Counted from the first letter of the stretch, positions 8,663 through 17,954 are shown. The stretch is 64,000 bases of DNA from Candidatus Trichofilum aggregatum (GCA_016716885.1 JADJUV010000010.1:62001-126000), one strand, 5' to 3'. Translations and numbers: made by a program. Notes: generated by a model not told the origin, from the sequence alone.

Positions 8663-10085
8663 ATGGCTGAGATTAAGTTTGGTACGGATGGGTGGCGCGG
8701 CCGCATCGCTGATGATTATACGTTTAATAATGTTCGCCGCTGTGCCCAGGGGTTTGCCAGTTTTATACAAAATAAAGGGCTGGCGGCCCAAGGTGTGGTG
8801 ATCGGTTATGACAAACGGTTCCAGGCGGAGTTTTTCGCGGCCGCGGCCGCGGAAGTCCTCGCCGCCAATGGCATTCATGCCTGGCTCACAGATGGAGCTA
8901 CCCCCACACCCACCATCTCCTACGCCGTTGTAGACAAACAGGCAGGTGGGGCCATCAATATTACCGCCAGCCACAACCCCCCCTGGGATTGCGGCTTCAA
9001 AGTGCGCGACGCCAATGGTGGGGCCATCCCACCCCATGATTTACAAGCCATCGAAAATCTTATCCCGACCGATATGAGTGGGGTCAAACGGCTCAAACTA
9101 GACGACGCCATGAGTGATGGGTTCGTGACCAAATTCGACGCTGCTCCGGCTTACGTTGAGCAACTTCACCGGCTCATTGACGTGGAACCCATCCGCCGGG
9201 CCGGTTTTAAGGTGCTGGTAGATTGTATGTGGGGCAATGGGGCGGGCTGGTTCCCGCGCCTGCTGGGCGAAGGGGCCACCACTTTTCATGAAGTTCACAA
9301 TGAACGCAACCCCATTTTCCCCCACATGAGCCGTCCTGAACCTATCCCGCCCAATGTGGATCATGGCTTGAGCTTCGTTACCAAACTGGGTGCGGATGTG
9401 GCGATTATCAATGATGGCGACGCCGATCGGGTTGGTTTTGGCGATGAGAATGGTAATTTCATTGACCAACTTCGGGTGTATGGCCTGCTGGGTTATTACT
9501 TCCTGGAAATTCGGGGCGACCGTGGCCCCATCGTTAAAACGATCTCAACCACCAAGATGCTTAATAAGCTGGCCGCGCTGTATAACGTGCCGGTGTATGA
9601 AACAGGCGTTGGCTTCAAGTTTATTGCCCCCAAAATGGTAGAGGTGGGTGCGCTCATCGGGGGTGAAGAGAGTGGGGGTTATGCGTTTCGGGGGCATGTG
9701 CCGGAGCGAGATGGCATTTTGGCCGGGTTGTACCTGCTAGACATGATGGTGCAGACCGGCAAGAAGCCGTCGCAACTGCTGGATATGCTGTTTGAGAAGG
9801 TAGGCGCACATTTCTACAGTCGGATTGACACCCCGTTTGAGGGGGCGAAGCGGGCGGAAGTGCAGGCCAGGGTCGCGGCCGCGAAACCCGACACCATTGG
9901 CGGCCTCAAATGTACCGGAGTGATCACCATTGACGGCTTCCAGTTCCTCATGGAAGACGGCGGTTGGCTCCTCATTCGCTTCAGCGGCACCGAACCCATC
10001 CTGCGGATTCTATTGGGAAACCACCCATGAAGACCGGGTAGACGCTATCCTGCACGATGGGCAAAAGATTGCCGGATTGGCGTAA
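8663..10085 (+). CDS. Phosphoglucomutase/phosphomannomutase family protein, 3' end frame-shifted
   Basis: Interconverts hexose 1- and 6-phosphates, feeding nucleotide-sugar synthesis with gmd upstream. It has the phosphoserine loop TASHNP (Ser103), the metal loop DGDADR near residue 252, the sugar loop GGEESGG and the phosphate-binding RFSGTEP. The frame from 8663 stops at 10030 with LLGNHP, but the family tail continues in the next frame as [19 protein letters not shown] and ends at a TAA at 10083-10085. Removing one T near 10008 joins them, so I extend the gene to 10085. AGGGAGAA precedes the ATG. Glucose versus mannose specificity is not readable. Confidence 0.88.
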
Positions 10086-10096
10086 GGGGTGAAAAA

Positions 10097-11095
10097 ATGA
10101 CAACCCCTGCTGTTAACCCCTGGACTTTACCGGGGTGGCATGAACAGGCGTATGCCTGGATTCAGGCCCAACTGGCCTATCAAGCCATTCCCATCACCGG
10201 CCAAATCGAACAGCCGCATATTCGGCCCTGGTCAACGGTGTTGCGTGTGCCCACCGAAGAGGGTGATGTCTATTTTAAAGCGGTCAACCCCGACCTGATC
10301 CATGAAGTGGCCGTCACCCAGGCATTACTAAACTGGTTTCCTGAGTGGATGCCGCGCCTCTATGCTCTAGACGCTACGCAAGGCTGGATGCTCATGCCCG
10401 ATGGCGGTATACGCTTCCGCGAGGTGAATAAAGCGGAGCGAGACCTGGGCCATTGGGAAAAGATTTTGCCGCTGTATGCCGAAACCCAAATTGCCCTGGC
10501 CCAGCGTGTGCCCGAACTGCTGACCATGGGTGTTCCGGATCGACGTCCCGGTGTGTTGGCCGATTTGGTGGAGCAAATTCTGGCTGACACACCCGCTCTG
10601 ATGGTGGATCAGGCCGATGGGTTGACCAGAGAGGAGTATGAGCGGTTGATGGGATTGCGGCCGCGCATCCGCCACCTCTGTGAGCAACTTGTCAACGCCC
10701 CTATCCCAGCCTCGTTGGATCACGGGGACTTCCACGACGCCAACATCTTCCTAAACGGCGAACAACCCGTCTTCTTCGATTGGGGCGATTGTTCCCTGGG
10801 TCATCCCTTTTTTTCCTTACGCACCACCTTCGTCAACATCGAGGCCATCTTCGAGTTACCCGAGGATGCGCCCCCCTTTACCCGACTGCGCGACGCCTAT
10901 CTTGAGCCGTGGACCGATTTCGCCAATCATCATCGCCTGGAGCAAATTTTTAACCTGTCTCGACAGTTGGCCCCATTGAGTGCCTTGTTACGGTGGCATC
11001 TGGCGATTCAAGTGTTGCCAGAAGATAAACGAGGTGAGTACGCCACCGTCATTCCCTCTCTCCTACAAGAATTTCTTGACCTACAGAGAAGCTAG
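10097..11095 (+). CDS. Aminoglycoside phosphotransferase-family kinase
   Basis: A soluble 332-residue protein of the APH/choline kinase fold. The catalytic loop DHGDFHDANIF (Asp as base, Asn for metal) and FFDWGD, the DFG-equivalent, are clear near residues 212-240. The N-terminal half has the kinase beta-sheet pattern with VYFKAVNP as the likely ATP-binding lysine strand. Such proteins phosphorylate small molecules from sugars to antibiotics. Nothing here supports resistance; the place behind a phosphohexomutase suggests a metabolic or sugar-like substrate. It starts 11 bases after the corrected end of the mutase. Confidence 0.75.
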   Translation: MTTPAVNPWTLPGWHEQAYAWIQAQLAYQAIPITGQIEQPHIRPWSTVLRVPTEEGDVYFKAVNPDLIHEVAVTQALLNWFPEWMPRLYALDATQGWMLMPDGGIRFREVNKAERDLGHWEKILPLYAETQIALAQRVPELLTMGVPDRRPGVLADLVEQILADTPALMVDQADGLTREEYERLMGLRPRIRHLCEQLVNAPIPASLDHGDFHDANIFLNGEQPVFFDWGDCSLGHPFFSLRTTFVNIEAIFELPEDAPPFTRLRDAYLEPWTDFANHHRLEQIFNLSRQLAPLSALLRWHLAIQVLPEDKRGEYATVIPSLLQEFLDLQRS

Positions 11096-11200
11096 TCAGC
11101 GAGTCAGCCGGTCAGCTAGTCAGCCGTCAGCTAGTCAGCTAACAGCCAGCGGCTAGCGGCCAACAGCCAACGGCTGAAATGCTGACCTGCTGAAATGCTG
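11094..11200. repeat. STRR tract, AGTCAGC and GCTGAAAT words, inverted arms
   Basis: Six or more AGTCAGC-like units, then CAGCGGCTAGCGGCC, then opposed GCTGAAATGCTGACC units. It fills the gap between the kinase and the acetyltransferase. Confidence 0.6.
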
Positions 11201-11202
11201 AA

Positions 11203-11742
11203 ATGCTCATGAACACCCTCATTCGTCGGGCCGAACTCAGTGATGCGCCGGGCATTGCCCGGGTGCATGTAGAAAGTTGGCGTGCTGCTTACACGGGCAT
11301 CATCGCCGATGAATATTTGGATAGGTTGTCTATCACGGAGAAAACGAGGGAACGGCAACAGTGGCTGAGTTATCCACCCGCGGGCAATGTGGTGTTGGTG
11401 GCAGAAGTGGATGGGGAAATTGTGGGGTTTGCTTCTTGCGGCCGCGAACGTACCAACCATCCCCTCTACACCGGTGAGCTATATGCCCTTTACATACGCC
11501 CATCCCATCAGGGACAGGGCCTCGGGCACAAGCTGGTGCAGGAATCGACCAAGGAGCTACTGGCCCAGGGACATCAAGCGCTCCTCATTCTGGTGCTGGC
11601 AGACAATCATTCGGCGCGAGGATTCTATGAACGGCTACGCGGCCGCGTCGTCCTGGAAACTACCTTCACCACTGGCGTTCAAACCTTACCCGAAGTCGGC
11701 TACGGCTGGACTGATATGCGGGTTCTGCTAAAAGATGAATGA
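11203..11742 (+). CDS. GNAT-family N-acetyltransferase
   Basis: About 177-179 residues with one GNAT domain: N-terminal IRRAELSDAPGIARVHVESWRAAY, acetyl-CoA loop HQGQGLGHKLVQ (the Q/RxxGxG/A motif) around 104-113, and a closing strand with AxGFYERLRGR-like ARGFYERLRG. It likely acetylates a small molecule or protein terminus; the acceptor is unknown. Start may be 11203 or the second ATG at 11209. The repeat tract directly upstream leaves no visible ribosome binding site. Confidence 0.8.
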   Translation: MLMNTLIRRAELSDAPGIARVHVESWRAAYTGIIADEYLDRLSITEKTRERQQWLSYPPAGNVVLVAEVDGEIVGFASCGRERTNHPLYTGELYALYIRPSHQGQGLGHKLVQESTKELLAQGHQALLILVLADNHSARGFYERLRGRVVLETTFTTGVQTLPEVGYGWTDMRVLLKDE

Positions 11743-11782
11743 GGGGAACTCGTAGGAACTCGGGGGAACTCTAGGAACTCTT
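11743..11782. repeat. STRR tract, GGAACTCG words
   Basis: Four direct units of GGAACTC with 1-4 base spacers (TAGGAACTCGGGGGAACTC type). The same word occurs at 20240-20310, 32684-32721 and 38971-39010. Confidence 0.6.
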
Positions 11783-11885
11783 TTCCCAGAGCCAAATTCC
11801 CGGGCATGGAAAAAGGCCTCGACAACTGGTGGCGGCTCTAAGAAGGGCATAATAGCACTCCGTTTCCCTTCTCTCTACAAGCATT

Positions 11886-12011
11886 TATACAGGTGCTCGT
11901 TCCACGCTCCGCGTGGAATGCTCCCTTTGACGCTCTGCGTCCTACGCGACGCAGAGCGTCCCGGATGGTATTCCCACGCAGAGCGTAGGAATAAGTTCTG
12001 ACACCTGTATA
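11886..12011. mobile_element. MITE-like element, 126 bp, with TATACAGGTG inverted ends
   Basis: Ends are TATACAGGTG (11886-11895) and CACCTGTATA (12002-12011), exact inverted copies. Inside are two strong hairpins, CATTCCACGC-type and GACGCTCTGCGTC-type. No open frame. A non-autonomous element is the simplest reading; only one copy is in the window. Confidence 0.5.
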
Positions 12012-12044
12012 GATACCGAAAACCACTATTGAAGTTGAAGTACC

Positions 12045-12242
12045 ATGAACAAGAAATTCATGAAGGACATTCTGTTCAATGAGCTTATCAAGAGTATTCG
12101 TGATGGGGGAGCTATTTTGCGTGGCGAAAAAGAACCGTCACGGATTATAGAATTCATTCGGCCTTCCATTACCAACCAGACTGCACCCACCCCGCAATCG
12201 TCTGAACCGCCACCTCTACCCCCTTCTCCATCCGAATTTTAG
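12045..12242 (+). pseudogene. Remnant of a HigA/NadS-type antitoxin N-terminus
   Basis: The first 40 residues (FNELIKSIRDGGAILRGEKE, then PSRII) resemble the N-terminal segment of HTH antitoxins that precede an Xre domain, which usually runs about 80-100 residues. Here the helix-turn-helix is missing: the frame turns into Pro/Ser-rich sequence that is antisense to the end of the neighbouring glycosyltransferase. I read it as a truncated leftover. No toxin gene is adjacent. Recognition is from memory of the family, so moderate confidence. Confidence 0.4.
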
Positions 12243-13431
12243 CCCCCAAAGTCTCAGCCTGGGTCTTGATTTGTGGATCACGAACCAGTTGCTCTAATTT
12301 TTGCGCCAGGATGTTGGCGGTGAGTTTGTGGCGGAGAACGGGCTTGACGCCCACGCCTAGCTCATGCACACGCCGCCCCCAGTAGGGCTGATCGGCCATG
12401 TGGGGGATGATGAAAGTGGGACGACCCGCCCGCAGACCGGCGGCCGTTGTGCCCGCGCCGCCGTGATGCACCACCGCCGCCATCCGGGGGAAGAGCCAAT
12501 GATGGGGCGCACTCTGCAACACAAACAGATTGTCCGGCAGGTTGGTGGGCTGCCCTTTGCTCCAGCCCAGGCCGACAATGGCGCGTTGATCAGTTAGCTG
12601 TACGGCAGATTGGATGAAGGTGAGGGTAGCCTGGGGATCGCGGTGGGACATGCTGCCAAAACCGATGTACACCGGGGGAGCACCCGCTTCCAGGAAACGG
12701 TTCAGTTCGGGCGAGGGTTGGTAATCATGGGGTTCGTCCAGGAACCAGTAGCCAGTGACGACGGTTTGGGCAGGCCAATCGGGCGCAGGGGGAACGACGT
12801 GGCGGCTGAAACCGAAGATGTGGGGGATGGAGTCGCGGCCGCGCCTGAACTCCTTCGCCTCTAGCGGTGGCAAACCCAGGTGGCGGGTCCGCAATTTGTT
12901 CAGCGCCGTGGCTGAGACATTCCAGATGAGCCGCTCGCCCAGTTCCGCCATCCAACCATTGAAGAGGCTGGCACTCTGCGGCCGCACCGGATTCATCAGC
13001 ACCGCCCCATAACGGGAAGGCAGGTGCGGTTGGAGTGAGGCGTTGATGTGGGGCACACCCGTCTTGGCACTGATAGAATGGGTGAATGCTTCTGAGGTAA
13101 AACCACTGATGAGGAGATCGGTCGCGGCCGCGGCCTTTACCACCGGCAATGCCAGTTCCTCACCATATTCATCCAACAGGTCCCGCATCACCCGCAACTG
13201 CTTCATCGGGTTATGACTACTCTCTGACCACGCCAGCCCTTTCTCACTCCCCATCAGGGCTTCCATGTCAATCGTCGGAATATAGCTGAAGCCATGCTCC
13301 CGAATCCACACTTCAAAATTCGACCCGGCCACGATAACAACTTCGTGTCCGGCATCGCGTAAACCCTGACTTAACGCCAGCATCGGCTGAACATCCCCTC
13401 TGGTGCCACTGGCGATGATTGTCATATGCAT
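12169..13431 (-). CDS. GT1-family glycosyltransferase (UDP-sugar, lipid or macrolide type)
   Basis: A 420-residue GT-B enzyme that moves a sugar from a nucleotide to a small lipophilic acceptor. The N-terminal TIIASGTRGDVQPMLALSQGL is typical of sterol/macrolide glucosyltransferases, and the C-terminal donor loop reads VVHHGGAGTTAAGLRAG, followed by IIPHMADQPYWG. No membrane segment is seen. Start may be 13431 or 13425 (MTII); AGGGAAAGG lies upstream. Its last 74 bases overlap the antitoxin remnant on the other strand, hinting that this end was fused on during rearrangement. Confidence 0.85.
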   Translation of the reverse strand: MHMTIIASGTRGDVQPMLALSQGLRDAGHEVVIVAGSNFEVWIREHGFSYIPTIDMEALMGSEKGLAWSESSHNPMKQLRVMRDLLDEYGEELALPVVKAAAATDLLISGFTSEAFTHSISAKTGVPHINASLQPHLPSRYGAVLMNPVRPQSASLFNGWMAELGERLIWNVSATALNKLRTRHLGLPPLEAKEFRRGRDSIPHIFGFSRHVVPPAPDWPAQTVVTGYWFLDEPHDYQPSPELNRFLEAGAPPVYIGFGSMSHRDPQATLTFIQSAVQLTDQRAIVGLGWSKGQPTNLPDNLFVLQSAPHHWLFPRMAAVVHHGGAGTTAAGLRAGRPTFIIPHMADQPYWGRRVHELGVGVKPVLRHKLTANILAQKLEQLVRDPQIKTQAETLGAKIRMEKGVEVAVQTIAGWVQSGW

Positions 13432-13506
13432 GGTGGTTGCCTTTCCCTTACTGTTGATGGAAGATTGCCAATGGATGTGTTCATTTTGGTTGAGCGCGAG
13501 GAGTGA

Positions 13507-13544
13507 GCATCCCCAGATGCGAATGGATCGGCATCTGGGGATGC
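13507..13544. repeat. Hairpin GCATCCCCAGATGC / GCATCTGGGGATGC
   Basis: Perfect 14-bp arms, 10-base loop, followed on the plus strand by CTTTCTCCTC. It sits in the divergent gap 13432-13751. Terminator-like, but no gene on the plus strand ends before it. Confidence 0.5.
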
Positions 13545-13665
13545 CTTTCTCCTCTAACTCATTTGCAACACTCTCATTGCCAATTAACTGGCGCTGATTT
13601 TACCCAGAGGCGAATGGAAGTTAAAAACAAACTCGACTCTAGCGAAAATTTGGACGACCTCTGGA

Positions 13666-13696
13666 AATCTCTTAATCTCTCAGTCTCTTAGTCTCC
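13666..13696. repeat. STRR tract, AATCTCTCAGTCTC words
   Basis: Direct CTCTTAATCTCTCAGTCTC units just before the DinB-like gene. The same word recurs at 20194, 26214 and 28107. Confidence 0.5.
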
Positions 13697-13751
13697 AGCG
13701 GTCAGCCCAAAAAACGCCCCTGTCGAGAAACAAACACAAAGGAGAGACCCA

Positions 13752-14195
13752 ATGACCCTTGATCGTACCTTTATCAACCGGAATCAGGCCGAGCGCGAAC
13801 GGCTCAACCAACTGGCAACCCGTATCACCGATGAGGAACTGACCCGCACCGTGGACAATGCGTGGACAGTCGCCACGGTTTTTGCGCATCTAGCTTTTTG
13901 GGATAGGCAACGACTGGAATTGATCACTTACTGGGAGCAAAATGGCTTCGTTCCCTGTATTTACCCGGCACACCCGTTCAACGCCACGCTGGAAACCTTC
14001 TTTGTGCATGTGCCGCCCCGCCAACTGGTGGCCCTGGCGGTGGCTCATGCCGAAGCGCTGGACAATAAAATCGCCAATTTATCAGACGAGATGATTGAAC
14101 AAATTCGTGCCCAACCAGATGCGCCCAACCTGGAACGAGCCATCCATCGGCAGGAACATCTAGCTCAATTGGCCGCTATTGGCATTCACGTATGA
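13752..14195 (+). CDS. DinB/maleylpyruvate isomerase-like four-helix protein
   Basis: A 147-residue helical protein resembling the DinB_2/MDMPI N-terminal superfamily. Many members bind a metal through three histidines and serve in thiol-dependent reactions. The candidate residues here are the His in VFAHLAFWDRQRLE and the C-terminal RQEHLAQLAAIG. AAGGAGAG precedes the ATG. It is a single gene between a repeat tract and a dispersed repeat; function unknown. Confidence 0.6.
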   Translation: MTLDRTFINRNQAERERLNQLATRITDEELTRTVDNAWTVATVFAHLAFWDRQRLELITYWEQNGFVPCIYPAHPFNATLETFFVHVPPRQLVALAVAHAEALDNKIANLSDEMIEQIRAQPDAPNLERAIHRQEHLAQLAAIGIHV

Positions 14196-14210
14196 TGTCA
14201 GGCTGAATTG

Positions 14211-14330
14211 TAAGTTAACCCGCCCGGCGGTCGAACCGCCGGGCTAAACGTACCAAGCCCTACGGGCTAAAACGCCAGGGCCAACGGCCTTCGTAGCCAT
14301 AGCCCGGCCCGTTTTACGGCCGGGCGACCT
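14211..14330. repeat. Dispersed palindromic repeat, copy 1
   Basis: Contains TAAGTTAACCCGCCCGGCGG, the hairpin GCCCGGCGGTCGAACCGCCG, the words ACCAAGCCCTACGGGCTA and AACGCCAGGGCCAACGG and a last hairpin GCCCGGCCC...GGCCGGGC. The same words in the same order occur on the opposite strand at 52107-52211. Confidence 0.7.
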
Positions 14331-14359
14331 GGACCGGATAAACGAATCCGACTGAATGT

Positions 14360-15247
14360 TTACGCTAAATTATAGTGGGAGATACACGCTTTCTCGCGGC
14401 CGCGTACCACCCGCTTCCCCGCCAATGGCCCCCGCGTCGCCGTCACCACCGTGTTTTGCCGCTCCTGGTTACTCCGTTTGTAATAGATAACCACCCAATC
14501 CTGCGTCATGTTTAGCTCATGGGCACGGGCGGTATTGGAATAGAGTACCGTAAACAGCCAGCCATGCCGCTCTTCATGCATGATGGGTAACCAGGCTTTG
14601 TTGTCCGGGTTGAAGCGGCGCGGGGCAATTTTTCGCAACTCATTCGCCTCAGCCTTCTGCCGATATTCCACGTCTAACTCCAGCAGCAGGGCCACTGATG
14701 GGGTTTCCGCTTCAGCCTCACGCGGCGGTTCACTCCGCGCTATACGCTGGCTTCGCTGCCGTGCTGAGCGGGTTAACAGCCCCGACAACCCCACCTTGAC
14801 CGCTTCAATGCGGCGCGGCCCAAACCCTTCTACCGCTTCTAACCGGCCATCGTGGGCCGCCTGCTCTAGCTCCGGCAAGGTCTCAATGTCCAATTTTTCC
14901 ACAATGCGGCCAGCCAGTTCCGGCCCCAGGCCCGGCACTTTGGCTAACAGGTCTACCGGCGAACTGTTTCCCCGCAGGTCATCAAGCAGACCGGAGCGAC
15001 CCGTTTCCACAAATTCGACGATAAGGGCCGCCAGACCTGAGCCAATATCGGGCAAGGTTTCTAACGCCTGATGATCGCCCCGGCGTACCATTTCCACCAG
15101 AGGGCGCTCCATCTCGCGAATCTGTTGCGCCCCCTGGCGGTAAGCACGAATGCGGAACGGATTGTCCTCTTCTTGCTGTTCCAGCAAATCGGCAATTTGC
15201 TGGAACAGGTCAGCGATTTCGGCGTTGGAAGGGTCGGTTTTAGCCAT
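14360..15247 (-). CDS. Helix-hairpin-helix DNA-binding protein (Pol X N-terminal-like)
   Basis: A 295-residue protein. Residues 1-75 resemble the 8-kDa domain of X-family DNA polymerases (IADLLEQQEEDNPFRIRAY). Two HhH units follow, LPDIGSGLAALIVEF near 65-79 and VPGLGPELAGRIVEKL near 104-119, then a third GFGPRRIEAVKVG near 142-154. The rest (about 185-295) is a separate basic domain without polymerase or PHP motifs. It therefore lacks the catalytic parts of PolX and is probably a DNA-structure binder. No clear ribosome binding site. The next gene downstream reads away from the other end. Confidence 0.75.
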   Translation of the reverse strand: MAKTDPSNAEIADLFQQIADLLEQQEEDNPFRIRAYRQGAQQIREMERPLVEMVRRGDHQALETLPDIGSGLAALIVEFVETGRSGLLDDLRGNSSPVDLLAKVPGLGPELAGRIVEKLDIETLPELEQAAHDGRLEAVEGFGPRRIEAVKVGLSGLLTRSARQRSQRIARSEPPREAEAETPSVALLLELDVEYRQKAEANELRKIAPRRFNPDNKAWLPIMHEERHGWLFTVLYSNTARAHELNMTQDWVVIYYKRSNQERQNTVVTATRGPLAGKRVVRGREKACISHYNLA

Positions 15248-15265
15248 AGTTGGAGAAAGAGGTGA

Positions 15266-15299
15266 GATTGGTTCAATCTACGGAGATTGAACCAATCTG
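15266..15299. repeat. Hairpin AGATTGGTTCAATCT / AGATTGAACCAATCT
   Basis: Perfect 15-bp arms with a 4-base loop between the sugar dehydrogenase stop region and the HhH gene start (both minus). Each arm is itself a near palindrome (ATTGGTTCAAT). No T run follows. Confidence 0.6.
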
Positions 15300-15315
15300 T
15301 TGGGGAAAGGGTTTG

Positions 15316-16884
15316 TTAGTTGCCCGCGGCCGCGACCAGTGGCACCAACCGATAAACTCTACCGGTGTTACCCGACGGCCCCAAAGAGTCCGTCACCAGC
15401 ACATAAAGTTCGCCGTCCGTGTCCTGACCAAAGGAGAGCAAGAAGGCATTCAGGCTGTTGCTGTCCGACGATGTCACGGCGAGGTTCTGGAACTCCCACA
15501 ACGCATCCCCTTGGGTTGGGGTGGCGACGAAGAGGCTACCGTTGCCACTGTCAAAGGCGTTGCTCCACTGCCCGAATACGTATTGCCCTTGCAATTCAGG
15601 GATGGCGAGACCCCGGTAGACAAACCCGCCGATGATGGTCAGACCCAAACCCCCTTCCACATTGGCATTCTGGAACTCGATGATGGGATCAACCAGCGGT
15701 TCACCATCAGGGCCGGTGTCCGGGCATTCATCTAACGATTCTTCGGGATTGGCGGTGCTGAAGCAGTGGTTGCCCTCTTTGACATTCCAGCCATAGTTAC
15801 CGCCACTGGTCACAAAACTGACCTCTTCCCATAAAACCTGTCCGGCGTCGCTGACATAAAGACCGCCGTCGCCGTTCATATCAAAGGAGATGCGGTACGG
15901 GTTACGGAAGCCATAGGCGTAAACCTCAGCGGCTCCGGCTACGTCGGCAAAGGGGTTGTCATCGGGAATGCCATAAAGTTGTCCCTCGGCACCTTCGTTG
16001 TCTACGTCAATGCGGAGAATGCTACCCAGCAGGTTCTGGTCCAAATCCTGGCCGTTGCCACCCTCATTTACTTCGTACCAATCATCCACATGGCCTACGT
16101 CAACGTCATCAGCCCCACCACCATCCCCCAGTGGGATGTAGAGATAACCATCCGGCCCAAAGGCGATTTGACCCCCATTGTGATTACCCTGGGGTTGATC
16201 GACTTGCAAAAGTACGCGCTCGGAATCAGGGTCAGCCATGTCGGGATTGTCGGCCATCACCGTAAATTCCGAGATGTGGCTGGTGTGGTCCCATCCTTCA
16301 GGTGCACCTTCTTGCAAGGGGGCGCTGTAGTAGACAAAGAAACGCCCATTTTCGGCATACTGGGGGTGGAAGGCCAGCCCCAGCAACCCTCGTTCGTCAT
16401 AATCAGGGGTGAGGGTCACCATCCGGTCGCTAATGTCCAGGAATGGGTCGGGCAATAATTCGCCGTCGCTGGTCAGCACACTGATGACACCGACCTGATC
16501 CATAATAAAAAGACGCCGACTGCCATCCAAGACGGGTATGGCGGCCAGAGGTGAGGTAAATCCCTCGGCTACCAGTTCCAGCCCTACGGTGAGGGTGCTT
16601 CCCTGGGTGGATGTTATTGTGGGGGTGGGTTCGATGGTGACGGTAACGGTGGGTGTGGCTACCAGGGTCGGCGTTACGGTCGTGGTGGGGGCGGTAGCCG
16701 TCTGGGTGGGTTCGATGGTGGGGGGTGGGGCCGCCGCCGTGTCGGTGGGGGCGGTGGTTGGTTCAGAGGTGGCTATTTCGGTGGCTGATGGGTCTACGGT
16801 TGGGGTTTCTGGCTCACCGGTATCACAACTCACTAGCCCTAGACTGAAGAGCAAAATTAGCAGTAAGAGGGGTAAACGTTTCAT
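15316..16884 (-). CDS. PQQ-type glucose/sorbosone dehydrogenase lipoprotein
   Basis: An exported lipoprotein, 522 residues. Signal peptide MKRLPLLLLILLFSLG with lipobox LVSC, then a Thr/Pro/Val linker of roughly 90 residues, then a six-blade quinoprotein propeller (GSDH family) with PVLDGSRRLFIMDQVG, LAFHPQYAENGRFFVYYS, NHNGGQIAFGPDGYLYIPLGD (split across the active site) and YGFRNPYRI. Family members oxidise sugars in the periplasm with PQQ, but many lack proven activity. I start at 16884 because GGGAGAAG precedes it and the signal peptide begins there; the longer frame from 17025 has no such sense. A hairpin at 15266-15299 may terminate it. Confidence 0.85.
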   Translation of the reverse strand: MKRLPLLLLILLFSLGLVSCDTGEPETPTVDPSATEIATSEPTTAPTDTAAAPPPTIEPTQTATAPTTTVTPTLVATPTVTVTIEPTPTITSTQGSTLTVGLELVAEGFTSPLAAIPVLDGSRRLFIMDQVGVISVLTSDGELLPDPFLDISDRMVTLTPDYDERGLLGLAFHPQYAENGRFFVYYSAPLQEGAPEGWDHTSHISEFTVMADNPDMADPDSERVLLQVDQPQGNHNGGQIAFGPDGYLYIPLGDGGGADDVDVGHVDDWYEVNEGGNGQDLDQNLLGSILRIDVDNEGAEGQLYGIPDDNPFADVAGAAEVYAYGFRNPYRISFDMNGDGGLYVSDAGQVLWEEVSFVTSGGNYGWNVKEGNHCFSTANPEESLDECPDTGPDGEPLVDPIIEFQNANVEGGLGLTIIGGFVYRGLAIPELQGQYVFGQWSNAFDSGNGSLFVATPTQGDALWEFQNLAVTSSDSNSLNAFLLSFGQDTDGELYVLVTDSLGPSGNTGRVYRLVPLVAAAGN

Positions 16885-17045
16885 GATTTCTTCTCCCGAA
16901 GCTACAGTTACAAAGTTTTTACGGTTAAATGCGGCCGCAGCGCGGAAAACCTTCGTACGCTTTGACCCATCTTTCAAAGTACAATAGGCTGGGTAAAGAG
17001 CACAAGTACCCGGATACATCACCAAGATATAGAAAAGGAATAGTT

Positions 17046-17954
17046 ATGCCCATCCATCCTGACGCCCGAGCTTACCTTGATTTGCGCCTGACCCATGGCG
17101 AACAACCCTACGAAACCCTGACGGTGGCTGAAGCCCGCGCCCAATCGGTGCGGTTGAGTCAACTGAGTGGCCCCGGCATGCCCGTGGCCCATGTGGAAGA
17201 CCGGCTCATCCCTGGCCCTGGTGGGGAGATGCCTGTCCGCATTTATACGCCAGCCGGAGACGGTCCGTTTCCGGTGTTGGTCTATTTTCATGGGGGTGGT
17301 TGGGTGGTGGGTAACCTGGAAACGGTGGATTCTCTGTGCCGGGCCGCTACCAATGTTGTGCCTTGTATTGTGGTCTCGGTGAATTACCGGCATGGGCCAG
17401 AGCACAAATTCCCCGCGGCCGCGGACGATGCCTACGCCGCTACCGTTTGGGTCGCCCAAAACGCCGCCACCTTCAACGGCGACCCGGCTCGATTGGCTGT
17501 TGGCGGGGCCAGTGCCGGGGCCAACCTGGCCGCCGTCACCTGTTTGCGGGCGCGGGAACAGGGCACACCGGCCATCATCTTCCAACTTCTGACGGTCCCC
17601 GCCACCAATTTTAGCTTTGACACCGTTTCCCATCAGGAAAATGGCACTGGCTACGGTCTGACCCGTTCCGTCATGGAGTGGTTCCGTGATCATTATCTCA
17701 ACAGCCCAGAAGATGGTTTACACCCTGATGCCTCACCCCTGTTGGCTGAAGATTTGTCCCACCTGCCCCCGGCCTTTGTCATGACCGCCGAATTTGATCC
17801 CCTGCGTGACGAAGGGGAAGCCTACGCCGAACGGTTGCGCCAGGCCGGTGTCCCCGTCACCTGCACCCGTTATGAGGGTATTGTTCACACCTTTTTGGGT
17901 GACGCGGCCGCCCTGGATGCCCTGATGCAGTTGCGGCAGGCGTTTGGGTTGTGA
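17046..17954 (+). CDS. Alpha/beta hydrolase of the HSL (hormone-sensitive lipase-like) family
   Basis: A soluble carboxylesterase-type enzyme of 302 residues. The HSL oxyanion motif HGGGWVVGN is near residues 81-89, the nucleophile elbow GGASAGANLA near 155-164, the acid in EFDPLRDEGE near 250-259 and the histidine in VHTFLGD near 281-287. It probably hydrolyses short-chain esters. I start at 17046 because AAGGAAT precedes it and the protein then begins with the usual PHPDARAYLD helix. It is divergent from the sugar dehydrogenase; the 160-base gap holds one GCGGCCGC but no promoter I trust. Confidence 0.85.
   Translation: MPIHPDARAYLDLRLTHGEQPYETLTVAEARAQSVRLSQLSGPGMPVAHVEDRLIPGPGGEMPVRIYTPAGDGPFPVLVYFHGGGWVVGNLETVDSLCRAATNVVPCIVVSVNYRHGPEHKFPAAADDAYAATVWVAQNAATFNGDPARLAVGGASAGANLAAVTCLRAREQGTPAIIFQLLTVPATNFSFDTVSHQENGTGYGLTRSVMEWFRDHYLNSPEDGLHPDASPLLAEDLSHLPPAFVMTAEFDPLRDEGEAYAERLRQAGVPVTCTRYEGIVHTFLGDAAALDALMQLRQAFGL

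Noticed and set aside
10010..10030. C-terminus LLGNHP of the phosphohexomutase
   Set aside because: The next frame carries a family-like tail up to 10085, so the stop at 10030 is an artefact.
11838..12026. Minus-strand 62-codon frame
   Set aside because: It covers the hairpin element and has no ribosome site or protein-like composition.
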